DNA of 64,000 nucleotides, from the NCBI GenBank assembly GCA_963556255.1, contig OY744612.1, positions 20,587,241 through 20,651,240 on the forward strand. The letters run 5' to 3'. Each line of letters starts with the position of its first letter. The first letter of the stretch is position 1. The position numbers and the translations under genes were made by a program. Origin of the DNA: Allolobophora icterica. Its lineage: Eukaryota > Annelida > Clitellata > Crassiclitellata > Lumbricidae. The notes below the pieces were generated by a model. The model searched no databases. It saw only the letters and a list, made by a program, of their open reading frames with translations, and was not told where the DNA came from. Shown in pieces: positions 45,294-56,040 of this stretch.

Positions 45294-45495
45294 GGGGTGG
45301 GGGATAGAGTAATGGTAACACTCATGTCCAGGAGAGCAGTAGATCGCGGTTCGATACCCGTAACCCCCATCTAGGGCGGCGCCTTGCATGGCTGCCAAAC
45401 CGTGTAAATAAATATCTTGATTGTGCTGTCATGTTTCAATGTAATCTTACTGCGTTTGTCAGTTTGAATTAATAAAGAAGATTATATTATTATTG
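45294..45495 (+). mobile_element. tRNA-derived SINE, family 1 copy 2
   Basis: GATAGAGTAATGGTAACACTC (A-box-like), GCGGTTCGATACCCGTAA (B-box GGTTCGATACC), then the shared tail CATGTTTCAATGTAATCTTA and AATAAAGAAG with ATT units. Better preserved than 38152-38352. Confidence 0.9.
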
Positions 45496-45519
45496 TGATG
45501 AATACTTACTTAGCACTTA

Positions 45520-46340
45520 GACCTTCCCATGCAGGTCTGTACATCGAGCAACGCATCTCCTGCACTCATCCCCGGCCATCGTTAGCTCTTCGGCCTCATC
45601 CCATGACGTCTTCAGGAATCTCAAGTCGTCTCTGATGGTTTCTGGCCAGTTCTTCCCTGGTCTTCCTCTCCTCCCTTAAGAATTCCAGGCCATATCACTT
45701 GTTTGGCTCTTCTGTCTTTACCCACACGAAAAACATGCCCCATCAACTTCAGTCTTCCCTCTCTGGTGATGTTTTCTATTTCTTCATGACCCATCCTCTG
45801 TCTTACAGTTTTGTTTGGTGTCTTGTTGCGCCATGATACATGTAGAATTCTTCTCAGCCACGTACGATGTGCTGCATCCAGTCTTTCCCTATTTGTTACC
45901 AGGGCTGTAGTCGAGCGTATACGCGGGTATACAGCGTATACTTACCTCTAGAGAAATTTGAGAGCGTATACTCATGAGGGTATACGCGGGTATACAGCGT
46001 ATACTTACCTCTGTAGATAAAATTTTCCGAAAAAGAGAGGTTTTCAACGGTTTTTAGGGCGAATGACTAAAAAAAAAAAGGTCATCAACTTTTTCAGAGA
46101 CGAAATCGTAAAAAGTCTGAAAATTTTCTGAGAATTGGTGAAAAGTCTGAAATTTTTCCTAAAAAAAGGTCTTCAAATTTTTTTTTACGCCGCTGGTCAC
46201 CGGTAGCGTATACTCACCTCAAATTTTACCACTACAGCCCTGTTTGTTACCATTATTGGCATTGTCTCAGATCCATACAGCAGCTTGCTCAAAACTATGG
46301 CTTTGTACAGGCGAATCTTGGCCGTCGTACTGTTTGTTTT
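45520..46340 (-). mobile_element. RTE-like LINE fragment, split by a hAT MITE
   Basis: The - strand reads RLYKAIVLSKLLYGSET (46330-46260) and then, after the inserted element 45900-46242, RTWLRRILHVSWRNKTPN and GRLKLMGHVFRVGKDRRAKQ (down to about 45700). This is the C-terminal region of an RTE-type reverse transcriptase ORF, different from the 19500/62000 family. Confidence 0.85.
45900..46242. mobile_element. hAT MITE inserted in a LINE, perfect duplication
   Basis: Ends CAGGGCTGTAGT / ACTACAGCCCTG and duplication TTTGTTAC (45892-45899 and 46243-46250). Inside is a tandem pair of about 60-bp units with GTATACGCGGGTATACAGCG. Removing the element and one duplication restores the LINE reading frame across the site. 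343 bp. Confidence 0.95.
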
Positions 46341-46779
46341 ACTGCACACTGCTGTTATATGCTGCAACGATCACAGTTTAACTATGCAAAGAGTTATAAG
46401 ACGTGGTTATGTGTGCACATATTCACAGAGTGTGGTAAGGGATTCATTTATTGTAATTAATATTTGAAGCAGATGGAGATCACAGCACAACTTTAAAGCA
46501 AAGCTTTGCTGAGCACCTTTTGTTTCTGTTTATTTTATTTGAGGAATTAAAAGTTTCTTCTAAATGTACTTTAATGATTTCTTCTAAAGTTACAGAGGAT
46601 AAGTAAAAGTTACACAATCAGAATCTTATACAATCTTGTTTAAAGTTGGTGTTTTATTCACTACTTAATCAAAAATTTTGATGAAATGTTCAAAGTATCG
46701 CACTGAAACGTTGATCAAATATAGATACCCTCATATTTAAGATGATAGAGAAATGATTAATGATAGAGAGTAGTCCACA

Positions 46780-47150
46780 CTCAGCTATACTCTTACCTCT
46801 GTGCAAACAACCTGCTTCTGCCTCATCAGTCGGGATTCAGGCAATTCCGCTCCACGGAAACAGCCATCCTGAAAGTCTATGACATTCTTGTCCTTGCTGC
46901 TGACATGGGATATGTTGCTGCCTTAATACTCCTAGATTTCTCTGCTGCTGTTGTCTGCGTAGATCATTGTATCCTACTTAAAGTCTTGCAGCAGTCCTTT
47001 GGCATCTCTGGTACTATCCTCAATTGGTTTATCTCGATACCTGTCTAAATGCATTCAGTACATTTGCATCAGTGCCCTCGTGTCATCCATTGCTGCTGTG
47101 CTCTTTGGTGTTCCACAAGGTTCTGTCCTAGGCCCTACTGTTCATGTCTG
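46780..47150 (+). mobile_element. CR1-like LINE, reverse transcriptase part 1
   Basis: Reads QSGFRQFRSTETAILKVYD, LILLDFSAAVVCVDHCIL (altered LDLSAAFDTVDH motif), LQQSFGISGTILNWF and, after a frameshift, FGVPQGSVLGP. Continues at 47580 after an insertion. Confidence 0.88.
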
Positions 47151-47164
47151 CTTATATGTACCTG

Positions 47165-47441
47165 GGGTGCAGGGTTGTCTAATGGTTAGGGTTAGGGCAG
47201 TGGACTGTCGGGGGTTCAAATCTTTAGTGTTTAGTGCGATAGATCGTTGGGGTTCAAATCTGCACCAGAGTGGAAAGGCGTTTAAAGATTCCTACTTCAC
47301 CTGTACCCTTATCTGTACCCCTATCATCATCCAACGTCATCATCCAACATCATCATTCATCATCATCATCCAACATCATCATCCAATGTCATTTATCATC
47401 ATCATCATCCACCACCAACACCATCGTCATCATCATCATCG

Positions 47442-47490
<49 letters not shown>

Positions 47491-47500
47491 AGCAAATTAC
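47165..47500 (+). mobile_element. Possible SINE with ATC microsatellite
   Basis: GTCTAATGGTTAGGG ... GGGGTTCAAATC resembles tRNA A/B-box spacing and is followed by a second GGGGTTCAAATC and by (ATC)n with variants (47320-47490). It interrupts the LINE. Confidence 0.5.
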
Positions 47501-47579
47501 AGTTGTATTGTATTGTATTGTACTCTCAAATACCAAAGCCAATCAATGTTGATGTAATTTTCTGAAATAACTGGTGCTT

Positions 47580-47895
47580 GATCAGTTCAGTGTTTATTAA
47601 TTTATTTATTCGTATCCTCCTACTTACAGGCATCAACTCTGTTGTAATGTGCTATTATCAGCTGCGCCAGTTACATGTTGTCTACCGTTCCCTTACTGGC
47701 TTACTCCAATGCTACTGCCACCCTCATCAATTCCTTTGTCATTACTTGACTCGACTACTGCTGCTCACTTTACATTGGTCTCCAGCGGGGCGGATAGGGT
47801 GTCTGGAGCGGGTTCTTCGTTCAGCGGCATGCCTGGTTGCATGCATCCCAAGGTTTGGCCATGATTCTGAATATATGCCCGATATCCTCGATCAA
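47580..47895 (+). mobile_element. CR1-like LINE, part 2
   Basis: Reads CYYQLRQLHVVYRSLTG, then (frame-shifted) the FVTS/LDYC-like region, and LERVLRSAACLVACIPRFGH, the connection region downstream of the RT palm. Ends about 30 bp before the first ANKRD45 exon found. Confidence 0.82.
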
Positions 47896-47924
47896 TAACA
47901 CAAAATATTTTAAACTTTCTGCAG

Positions 47925-48246
47925 GAAAAAGCAAGCTCAAAGGCTTCCTCGCGATCTGCTACGTCACCCTCGAACACTGCCATTGCCAAGCTTGAGGTCA
48001 TCTCCAATGAGCTGCTGTCTGAAAACATTGCCCTAGATTGCGCAATAAATGGCGACGTGCCTCGTCTTGTCAGATGCTTCGAAGACAACGCAGATGCGTA
48101 TCATGAAATCGTCGGAAGTATGGTGAACAAGAGAAGTTCAACGGATGGAAAGTCTCCTCTTGAGTGGGCGTCTCTGCTTGGAAGGACCGAGGTTGTCACC
48201 GAGCTGTTGAAGCGAGGCGCCGAAATTAACAGCATCAACTGTAAAG
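47925..48246 (+). CDS. ANKRD45: ANKRD45 exon (first found)
   Basis: Acceptor aactttctgcag, donor AAAG|gtagac. 107 codons; ends in ankyrin helix ELLKRGAEINS. Confidence 0.85.
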
Positions 48247-51200
48247 GTAGACCGTTCACTCGGTTACATACTTACTAACTTTTTATTTAATGAGTGGCTT
48301 AGTAACTCACTGCTAGCTATAACTCCCTTATAGATAACAAACTGAATCACTAACTGAATCATTTACTAATGAAATCAGGCACTGAATTGTGAACAGTTGA
48401 AAACAGAATTATGCTGACTCCCTAATCGAATAACTGACCATGTCACTCAGAGATTGAATCATTTATTAAGAGAATCGCTGAGTAAGTCGATCACTGAAGG
48501 ACTCATTTGTGATTTAATAATCAAGGACCGATTCGGTGCCTGATTGGGTTATAATTATTGACAGAATCACAAACTTGGTAAATCACTGTCTTACTGCTGA
48601 ATAATTCAGATTGAATTACTAACTGATTGACCAGGTCAGTGACTGAAATCTCCTGTTTGAATTAATCAAAGACTGGCTCACTCTTAGGTACGTTTTCCAA
48701 AAGTATCGGATGAATCTTCCATCGCGACTGGCAATATGCTGCAGAAATGACAGTGCCACACCATAGATGATAATGATGGTGGTGATGAAGATGATGACTC
48801 ATAGAATGAATCACACAATGAAATTATTACCTTCCTTTATTTTTGCTTAGATTTCTTAATGATGTGGCTTACTTTTCTTGGCCAGGGTATGGCGCTTTGC
48901 ATCTAGCTTCTGCCTGGGACAAGATTGAAATATTGAAACTGCTGGTTAGACAAGGGGCCGACCTCTACCTTGCAACTGCCAACAAGGAGGTTGCTCGTGA
49001 TATTGCCCTGCGATACAACAACAATGAATGTGCTGACTTTCTTGAATGGGCTGGTAAGTCCTCTGTCGGAATTTTGTAGAATATATAGTAGCAAGATCAA
49101 GCAGTGGTCTGCTTATTACCTCCTTTTATCAGGTTGTACAAAGCATGAACTTATAACTGTAAACAAGCACAGTTGGATTTTGCTTAATACAGACATGAAA
49201 TGTACATCACCAGCAGAAGTATACCCTTCTCTGGAGCATTACATCTTTGCAGTGCTTATTAGCCATGTATTTGCTGAGTTTGCCTCCAGATCTTGTGTGA
49301 ATATATATGCACATAAATACATACATACATACATCATTCATGCATGCAGACATACATATATACATAGCTATATTCATACTTACATGAACATACATACATG
49401 GGGACCTATACTTGTTTAGTGTTACACATTTTGTTACATTACAATAAACAGTGTTGGATAAATTGTTATTACATTGCATAGCTTGAAACTGCCCTTGCAT
49501 GGGGTTTTTACATGGAAGACTACCATAGTTGTGAACCTGTACTGAGGAGAGGTTTCCTGTTTAATTGTGTTAATTACTTATTAAATTTTCATTAAATTTT
49601 CAGATTGCCGACAGCAGTTGAAGAGTGCCATTCTAGCCGTGAAAGAACAGATGACAGTTCCAGAGAAAGTTAAACTTCTTGCAAAAGACGTAAAGGTAGA
49701 GCATCTCTATCGTGCCAGTTTTAAGAGAACTGCTTCCATCTATCCCCCCTTCCCCTCAAGCACACTGCTGTGTGCTTGAGGGGAAGATGAATGGTAATAC
49801 TCTTCTTGCCTGAAGAACGTTAGGTCTAGGTCGACCCAGCCTTCCACTCCCTAGTGGCAGCAGTTAAAGAAGCGGGCAAGACGTGTTTTCAATAATATCG
49901 TGATAATTGTAACGTCATGTTTCAATGTTACTGACTGCGGTTTGTCTGTGAACTTGTGAATAAACATTTACATTGTACAGAGCAACCTGTTTATTGTGAT
50001 GTAGGCCAGTGGTTCTCAAACTTTTTTTGGCACGCGACACACCTAAACTTGCCACCAAATTTGGCGACACACCATGCAATCGTCGTATGTGAACATTGTT
50101 TAAAATGTTAAAGTTAAACTAGTTATCTAGGCCTATTTAATATTTTAAATTGTTAACATTTTTAATGAATGAAAATGTTGGATCCTTTCTAGTTTCTACG
50201 TTAACTTAGTAGCATGCAGTTACTGACATTTTGGTCCTGGATTTTCTGTGGATCATTTGAAAATGAGGATCCACAGTTTTTCTAAGTGCATCACGTAAAA
50301 CAGGCTGAGAGAGATCTTTGGCCAGTTTATTCCTTTTCTTGTTCTTTATGTTGATCATCCGAGAAAAACCTTGCTCAGATAAGTAGGAACTATGAAATGA
50401 AACGAACTCTTTGATTGCTTTGCTCGCCAGCATGGGCGTCCGCAGGAATTTTTACAGGGGCCAGAAATTTTTTAGATGGCACAAAATTTTGTAGGGGGAA
50501 GCAAAGTGACGTGTTTGCATATTCATGAACATAGAACACGTGACAACATTACAAATAAATAACGGTCAAGGACTTAGGCTACCTAAATAATTAAGAGGTT
50601 TTTTGCATTTAAAATCGTGTTGGGACTGTTATAATAATCATAGTAATAAAATGATTTTTTTTTGTAACATTATTTGCCCCCTTGCCCTCCTCCGGACGCC
50701 CATCTCTCCAGTGTTTTGCAATGTTCTCCTTTGTATGTCTTAGCCCAGAACTGAGTTCTGGAGGATTGCTTGTTCATAACTTGCTAGATTTCTTCTTTCT
50801 CGTGTTTTTCTTGATTGGTTTACTAAAACTAGCAGTGGCAGCTGCGTTGTTTGCGTATTCACTATTGTTGGTGCTAGAACCCGTCTCATTGCTACCAAAA
50901 TTTGATTTCGCATGACCAGTAGAAGATTCGCAAAATTTTCGCTTTGTACTGATCAATTTATCCATTTCAAATGTTGCAGTAATGGGTACAAGTTAACATC
51001 GGCGCCATCGCAAACGTGTAGGGGTCTATAGTGTATAAGATAAACATCATGGCCGCCTTACAATGTAGATTACGATATAATAGAATAGATATTATAAATG
51101 GATTGCTAGGAATTCTCACAGCCTACGTCCGCTAAGTTTCAAGTAAGTAAGTGTAATGTAGAAATGACGGACGTAGTCTGTGAGAATTCGCGACACACCA

Positions 51201-51706
51201 ATTTTTCGCGACACACCAGCGATACACCATGTTTACGCGACACACTGCCGGTCGATTCGCGACACACTAGTGTGTCGCGACACACCGGTTGAGAACCACT
51301 GATGTAGGCTACTTGATATGTAATAATTTTGCAATGTAAATGTATTTACACTGCAACTTACCATTTTGTTTTCTGCTTGTGAATAAACATTTACATTGTA
51401 CAGTGCAACCTGTTTATTGCGATGTAGGCTACTTAAATACCGTAAGTGTAACAATGTAGGAATTTTGCGGTGTAAATGTATTTACATTGCAACTTACCTT
51501 TTTTTTCTGCTGAAGGTTTCGACAAATGCTGTAATCAATGAGAAGCTGGACTGGTTGGAGAAGACAACAGATGCAGCCACTGCTGATTTCATTGCTCAAA
51601 AGGAACTCTTTGTCACAGCCACAAGTCCTGTCGTTAAAAAGATGAATGAACCACGTACGTAATTATTTTGGTGTACAGGCGACAAGGCTTGTATGCAGGC
51701 TTTATT

Positions 51707-51787
<81 letters not shown>

Positions 51788-54607
51788 TTTATTTAAATAA
51801 TATTGGAATCACAATAGTTTTGTATTTAAGTTGCTTTATATTAAAATGATTTTTTTTTAAATTCATCTTAAATAAATCCTAGTTTCTCAACAACCTCCAC
51901 ACACTATCCAATGATTGATTACCGGTGCTGATCAAAGAAACGCCAACTGATGCTTCTGGCAAGAAGTCTTCGTTTAGGATGCTCTTATTAAATAATTCGG
52001 AGCTGACATTATTTATTTATTTATTTATTTATTTCGGATATTTCTATAGCGCCTCAAGTCTACTACTACTACTCAGAGGCGCTCCCGACTGCAGCATTGG
52101 TATACTGTGTCGGAGTTTTCACGCCGAAGCACCACGAGCAATCACGAGTGAAGGACTTGCCCAAGGTCCGTACGCAGTGGCTAGAGTGGGATTCGAACCT
52201 GCAACCCTCAGGTCACAAGGCGCCGAACTTACCACTGAGCCACCACGCCCCACAACGCATTAGGGACTTCCCTAACAGCAAAAATCCATTGAGAACAGGT
52301 GTTTAGCATAATACCAATTCAATAGTGTGGAAGACAGCAAGAAAAAGTGGAAAATGCGTCATCCATATCACACTCGGATACAGACTTGGCAAAAGGTGAT
52401 GACTAACGGCTGCTGCACTGTTTGTTGCCCTCGGTGTAAAACAGCAAAGCATGCATTCTGCGTATAAATGAACCGAGGAAGCTGGGTATCGTGTGGTTGG
52501 TGATGAATACAGTACTTTCATGTGATGAATGAATATGGCATATACAAATTAAGTCCAAAGTTCGGGTAAATTACGAAATATATATTCGAAGGACCAGTGC
52601 ACTCTCAATTCAATCAATCAATCAATCAATAGCTTTTTATTGAACCACTCACAAATAACATACACAAGAACATAATTAAATAGCCATTATGGTAATGAAA
52701 AGGTATAAAATATTACAGGAAAAACCAGTATCAGAAGGCTATATAACACTAAGAGTGGGTCAATGGGAAGTCCTAAAGGGACCAAGGTCCCGCTAAAAAG
52801 GGCCCCCCATTTACTTAGTTAAATACATCGATGGCCGTGTACATATGTCATTGAATACTTCTCATTAGAAACACAAGTCAGTAGATGATAAGCATCTGGC
52901 TGTCAAAATAATAAGTGGCATAAAAAGAGTAGAAGAGAAAGCTAAATAGGTAGAAGAGAAAGCTAAATGTGTGACGGGTCGCAACAAGCTGTCACTAGGC
53001 GGGCTGTCTAGTTAGTAAATACGAGCACAGGTTTTTTTTAAAGACATAGTAACTGGGAATGAGGCGCAATTCAGAGGGGAGATCATTCCACAATTTAGGC
53101 CCTAGTAAGATTATTGAGGATTTACGTATATTAGTGCGTGCAAATTGAATACAATAGCTCTCTGGTTCTGGCCTCAGGTAGGGTGTGGAGGTTTTGGCAC
53201 CAGACAGGGTGTGGACCCACCCTGGTTTAGCCTGTGAAAATAAGAGGCTGAGCAAAACTTAGAGATGGAAATGATAGGTCTGTGTAAACAGGTCTGTGTA
53301 GACAAGCGGTAATGCTACAGAAGCTTATCCCATTAGAGAAACAAAGTTGGTGTCATTGCTGGTAAGAGGCAGCTTGATCAGTGTGCTCCCAAGAAGCAAG
53401 TCAAAGAAGTTATAGGAAGCTTGGGAAAGGACATGTTAAACTGGTTTGTGGGGAATGCCACAGAGATTTACCTCACTGATACCATTAAGAAAAACGAGTC
53501 TTTCCAAGTTCGTGTACTTAGAGATGAAATCAAACTGGTCTTCGGTACATCACGTCTCGATACTTCCTTTTTGATTCTTTTCACATTATATATATATATA
53601 TTATATATATATATATATCTTATATATATATAGTCAATGGCTAGGTTTGGAGAGTTTCATACTTTCTCAAAGGTGACCCATCTATGAGAATCGTGCAAAC
53701 TTAATTAGAAATTGGAGGGGTTATATTGTTATATAAAGAGCTTTGATAAACCTGTTCACAAAACTGCTAAGAAATTGTTTTTTATTTGTGCTTAAACATA
53801 TGTTTTTGGCAATACTAGACGAGAACAAGGTAAGAGAATATCTGAAAATTTCACAGAATCTCTATGTTGTGCATATTGCTTAGGAAGGCCCTAATTTGTC
53901 ATAAAAGTCTTATCTACTGTATTTCAGTTCCATGGCTCTTTCTATTTTGCACTAAAGCACTACATATTTAGAGTTATGAATTGGCTCTTTGCACTTAGAT
54001 TATTTAGTCTTCATATTGCACGAATATGCTTGTAGTACAGTTTAATTGTTACTTTCAAAGCACGTTGGAAATTGGGTGACAATATTAGCCGTAGAATCTG
54101 CATCACCTGCTGGGTTTTACCTTTATCCTTTAATACCATCTGTTGGTCACTGACTCCAAACTGTGCATATGCGTTGTTTAATGCTGTATTGTAAGAACAA
54201 ATGTATTTCCAGTGAATTATAGTCTCAGCTAGAGTGGGGAGGTTATCCTACAAAAAGTGTTTCCTGGTCTCTGGTTTGTTGTTTATTACAATTTGTGTAT
54301 TGGAGAATCTGTTGGTCAATGGTTTAAACTGTGCGTAGGCTGCAATATAATGTTGGACTGCATGACTACTAGGGCGGAGAAGTTTCATCTACAAACAATT
54401 GCTTCCTGGTCTCTGCACTATTGTTTAAGACTATCTGTGTCTTTGAGGATTTTAGATACACTTCGTTAAAACTAAGGTGTAAACTTCCTTCTCAACAGTG
54501 TAAATGTTCTTTGACAAGTGTGCCTGTTCTCAATGTTCTATGAATAAACTGTAACTTGGAATTGCATATGTTCTCTTTTAGCTCCTGAAAAGCCAGAAAA
54601 GAAGTAA
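47925..54607 (+). CDS. ANKRD45: ANKRD45-like ankyrin repeat protein, last five exons (5' exon not found)
   Basis: Exons 47925-48246, 48886-49053, 49604-49695, 51516-51654 and 54582-54607 join in frame (phases 1,1,0,1) to 248 codons and a TAA. Human ANKRD45 is of similar total length. A Ser/Ala-rich start is followed by LSENIALDCAINGDVPRLVRCF, then ankyrin repeats: SPLEWASLLGRTEVVTELL, GYGALHLASAWDKIEILKLL, and VARDIALRYNNNECADFLEWA. The last matches the human ARDVAARYSQTECVEFLDWA segment. A charged helical tail (NEKLDWLEKTTDAA, then VKKMNEP) follows, as in ANKRD45. No Met is in frame upstream in the first exon, so a short 5' exon is missing, perhaps upstream of the LINE that abuts the acceptor. 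The cellular role of the family is poorly known; expression in cilia-bearing and dividing cells has been reported for vertebrates. Confidence 0.88.
48290..48700. repeat. Degenerate ACTGAATCA repeats in intron
   Basis: CTGAATCACT, TTGAATCATT and related 8-10-bp phrases recur irregularly over about 400 bp, a decayed low-complexity array. Confidence 0.5.
48886..49053 (+). CDS. ANKRD45: ANKRD45 exon with central ankyrin repeats
   Basis: Acceptor tcttggccag, donor GCTG|gtaagt. Reads GYGALHLASAWDK through ECADFLEWA. Confidence 0.93.
49300..49400. repeat. Imperfect ATAC/CATA microsatellite
   Basis: CATA units with interruptions; Ile-His-Thr ORFs here are artefacts. Confidence 0.8.
49604..49695 (+). 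CDS. ANKRD45: ANKRD45 exon, post-ankyrin helix
   Basis: Acceptor aaattttcag, donor AAAG|gtagag, 92 bp. Reads RQQLKSAILAVKEQM and KVKLLAKDVK, aligning with the region after the last ankyrin repeat of ANKRD45. Confidence 0.83.
49750..49785. repeat. Perfect 16-bp hairpin
   Basis: TTCCCCTCAAGCACAC is mirrored after a 4-nt loop, at the head of the SINE-like copy 49786-49975. Confidence 0.88.
49786..49975 (+). mobile_element. SINE with divergent head and shared tail
   Basis: GAATGGTAATACTCTTCTTG and GTCTAGGTCGACCC look like A- and B-box derivatives. The tail CATGTTTCAATGTTACTG ... TTTGTCTGTGAA matches the two family 1 SINEs. Confidence 0.65.
50206..50433 (-). pseudogene. hAT transposase C-terminal fragment
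   Basis: Reads EFVSFHSSYLSEQGFSRMI and KKRNKLAKDL, the C-terminal SEQGFS block of ZBED/SCAND3-type hAT transposases. Truncated 5' by the inserted MITE. Confidence 0.75.
50431..50703. mobile_element. hAT-like MITE, CATGGGCG family copy 3, nested
   Basis: CATGGGCGTCCGCAGG ... TCCGGACGCCCAT with duplication CTCGCCAG / CTCTCCAG (one difference). The best-defined copy of the family, and evidence that it makes 8-bp duplications. Confidence 0.88.
50774..50965 (-). pseudogene. hAT transposase N-terminal fragment
   Basis: Starts MDKLISTKRKF and continues Ser/Asn-rich to SKPIKKNTRKKKSSK, typical of the N-terminal low-complexity lead of ZBED-type hAT proteins. Confidence 0.6.
51516..51654 (+). CDS. 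ANKRD45: ANKRD45 exon, C-terminal helix
   Basis: Acceptor tctgctgaag, donor CCAC|gtacgt. Reads NEKLDWLEKTTDAATADF, KELFVTATSPVVKKM; aligns with the human NEWLETH ... VTPIFTKM segment. Confidence 0.9.
51702..51788. repeat. (AAT)n microsatellite
   Basis: About 28 AAT units. Confidence 0.98.
52050..52258 (-). mobile_element. tRNA-derived SINE, family 2
   Basis: On the - strand it begins GGGGCGTGGTGGCTCAGTGG (A box region) and has GGTTGCAGGTTCGAATCCC (B box) about 35 bp later. It continues ACCTTGGGCAAGTCCTTCAC, a phrase common in tRNA SINEs, and ends near a TTTA-rich stretch. Confidence 0.88.
52610..53260 (-). mobile_element. LINE 3' end with TTGA-repeat tail
   Basis: The - strand ORF end (53255-52995) reads RTNIRKSSIILLGPKLWNDLP, the conserved C-terminal block of CR1/Jockey-group LINEs. 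The 3' UTR runs to (TTGA)n at about 52607-52630. Confidence 0.82.
53420..54580. other. ANKRD45 last intron, no further exon recognised
   Basis: The open stretch 53421-53580 (GKDMLNWFVGNATEIYLTDT) is locally protein-like but has no matching splice sites or homologue known to me. AT repeats at 53586-53632. Confidence 0.4.
54582..54607 (+). CDS. ANKRD45: ANKRD45 terminal exon
   Basis: 26 bp after acceptor ttctcttttag; completes the split Pro codon and reads PEKPEKK then TAA. Very short, but the phase and basic C-terminus fit. Confidence 0.72.
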
Positions 54608-54797
54608 CAAGGAACTGAGATAGAGGACAAGGAACTCAGATTTTCCACATAGGACAGGACACTGATAGAAGCCAACAGTCATAGTACTTTATCATACTAC
54701 TTTTAACCACTTCATTAAGTTTATGAAGTAGTTCAAAGTTGGTTAACAGGAGGCAATTTATTTTCTCCACAGCCAAAACCTGTAACTCTGTATATTC

Positions 54798-54803
54798 ATT
54801 AAA
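54798..54803 (+). terminator. Possible ANKRD45 polyadenylation signal (ATTAAA)
   Basis: Variant hexamer about 190 bp after the stop codon; use not shown. Confidence 0.35.
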
Positions 54804-55144
54804 CCTCCATCTATAGGAGGTGTGTTGATTTTGTCAATTATAGGATTATGGAAACTCCAAACACTTTATGCATGCTTAGTCAAACTCGGCCACATGTTTG
54901 AAAAATTTTTGAATGACTTTTGCCTAGTGTTAATTTTCCTTAAAAAACATATTTTAAGTAATTTAAGTGATGATGTGGGGGAACCACTTGGACGATAGTG
55001 AGGCCCGTAGCCAGTATGACGTAATTCTCAAGAAGAGGCAAGACGAGGCATGCTTCGTCTTACCTCGACATGAAAATTAAGATATCGTGTAAGGAGTAAT
55101 AGAGTATTTAAATCTCTTCTAGACACACACTCCCCCAAAGACCC

Positions 55145-55368
55145 CATGGGTTTCCGGAGGGGCGCAAGGGGGCATTTGCACCCCTGGAGTTTGCAAATAT
55201 TTTATAAAACTAAAAAATCTTTTGATTATTATGATTATTACAACAGTGCCAACACGATTTTCAATGAGAAGAAACACTTGGTTATTAAGGTAAAGTCCTT
55301 GATCATTATTTATTTTTAATTTTTTCTATGCAAATTTTTTCTCTGTAAAAACGTCTGCGGACGCCCAT
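55145..55368 (-). mobile_element. hAT-like MITE, CATGGGCG family copy 4, reversed
   Basis: CATGGGTTTCCGGAGG at left and CTGCGGACGCCCAT at right with the reversed TTTGATTATTATGATTATTA core. Nested in 55001-58953. Confidence 0.78.
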
Positions 55369-55379
55369 GACTCCCCCTT

Positions 55380-56040
55380 GGCTCCTTCAGCACTGATTCA
55401 CCCCATTCTCTCAACTCTACTCCTATTGCCCTTCAGTTATCGCTCCCAATTCTCTCCCGTCACCGAAGAAGAAGTGTCACTCCTAAACTCTCTTCCCAAC
55501 AAGCAGTGCGAACTTGATCCTATCCTCCACCTCTCTTCTAAAAAAAACTCTGCCCTACTCTACATACCCTTCTCTGCAAGCTTTCTCCACCTCCATTACA
55601 GAAATATTCAACGCGGTTAACCTAATCTCACAGTTGATGTCTTCCAATCTCCTCTACCTTAACCATTCCAAAACATAATTCATTGTCCTAGACTTTCCTG
55701 ATCAAATCAAGCAAATCTCTGACCCTCCCTGCCCACATTTCTGCCTTTATCCGTGAATTCGGTTGAAAACCCTCACTCTCGTGCGCAACTGCCTCACTGC
55801 CTCTGTTCCGTCTTACCTGATGAATTTTTGCAACCCAGTTTCTTCCTTGCCTGCGAGGGCTTCCTTGCGATCTTCGGCTCGCGGCCTTATGGTTTTCCCT
55901 CGTATGCGCTCTTCCACGGCACAATCCAGGAGTTTCGCCTATGTTGGCCACTTGGCCCCTCTGCTTGGAACTGTCTCCTTTTGTTTCTCCGCAAACAGCT
56001 CTTACCCTCTCTCCTCTCCAGTTCCGTAGACGCCTGAAAA
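55380..56040 (+). mobile_element. CR1-like LINE fragments
   Basis: SPVTEEEVSLLNSLPNKQCELDP is the N-terminal RT segment; after a gap and frameshifts, GLMVFPRMRSSTAQSRSFA and an AWNCLLLFL remnant are the C-terminus. The middle of the RT is missing. Confidence 0.82.

Larger units (their letters stand above)
50007..51301 (-). mobile_element. hAT transposon deletion derivative with transposase remnants
   Basis: Ends CAGTGGTTCTCAAAC / GGTTGAGAACCACTG with perfect duplication ATGTAGGC (49999-50006 and 51302-51309), in the ANKRD45 intron. GCGACACACC units line both subterminal parts. The - strand keeps an N-terminal piece (50965-50774, starting MDKLISTKRKF) and a C-terminal piece (50433-50206, with YLSEQGFSRMINIKNKKRN); the catalytic middle is missing. 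The 50431-50703 MITE is inserted inside. Confidence 0.94.

Noticed and set aside
45294..45495. Functional tRNA gene
   Set aside because: A and B boxes are present, but no cloverleaf can be closed and a second near-identical copy with the same tail exists: a SINE.
53421..53580. Extra ANKRD45 exon (reads GKDMLNWFVGNATEIYLTDT)
   Set aside because: No acceptor/donor pair in suitable phase, and the flanking exons already join in frame. Kept only as a note.
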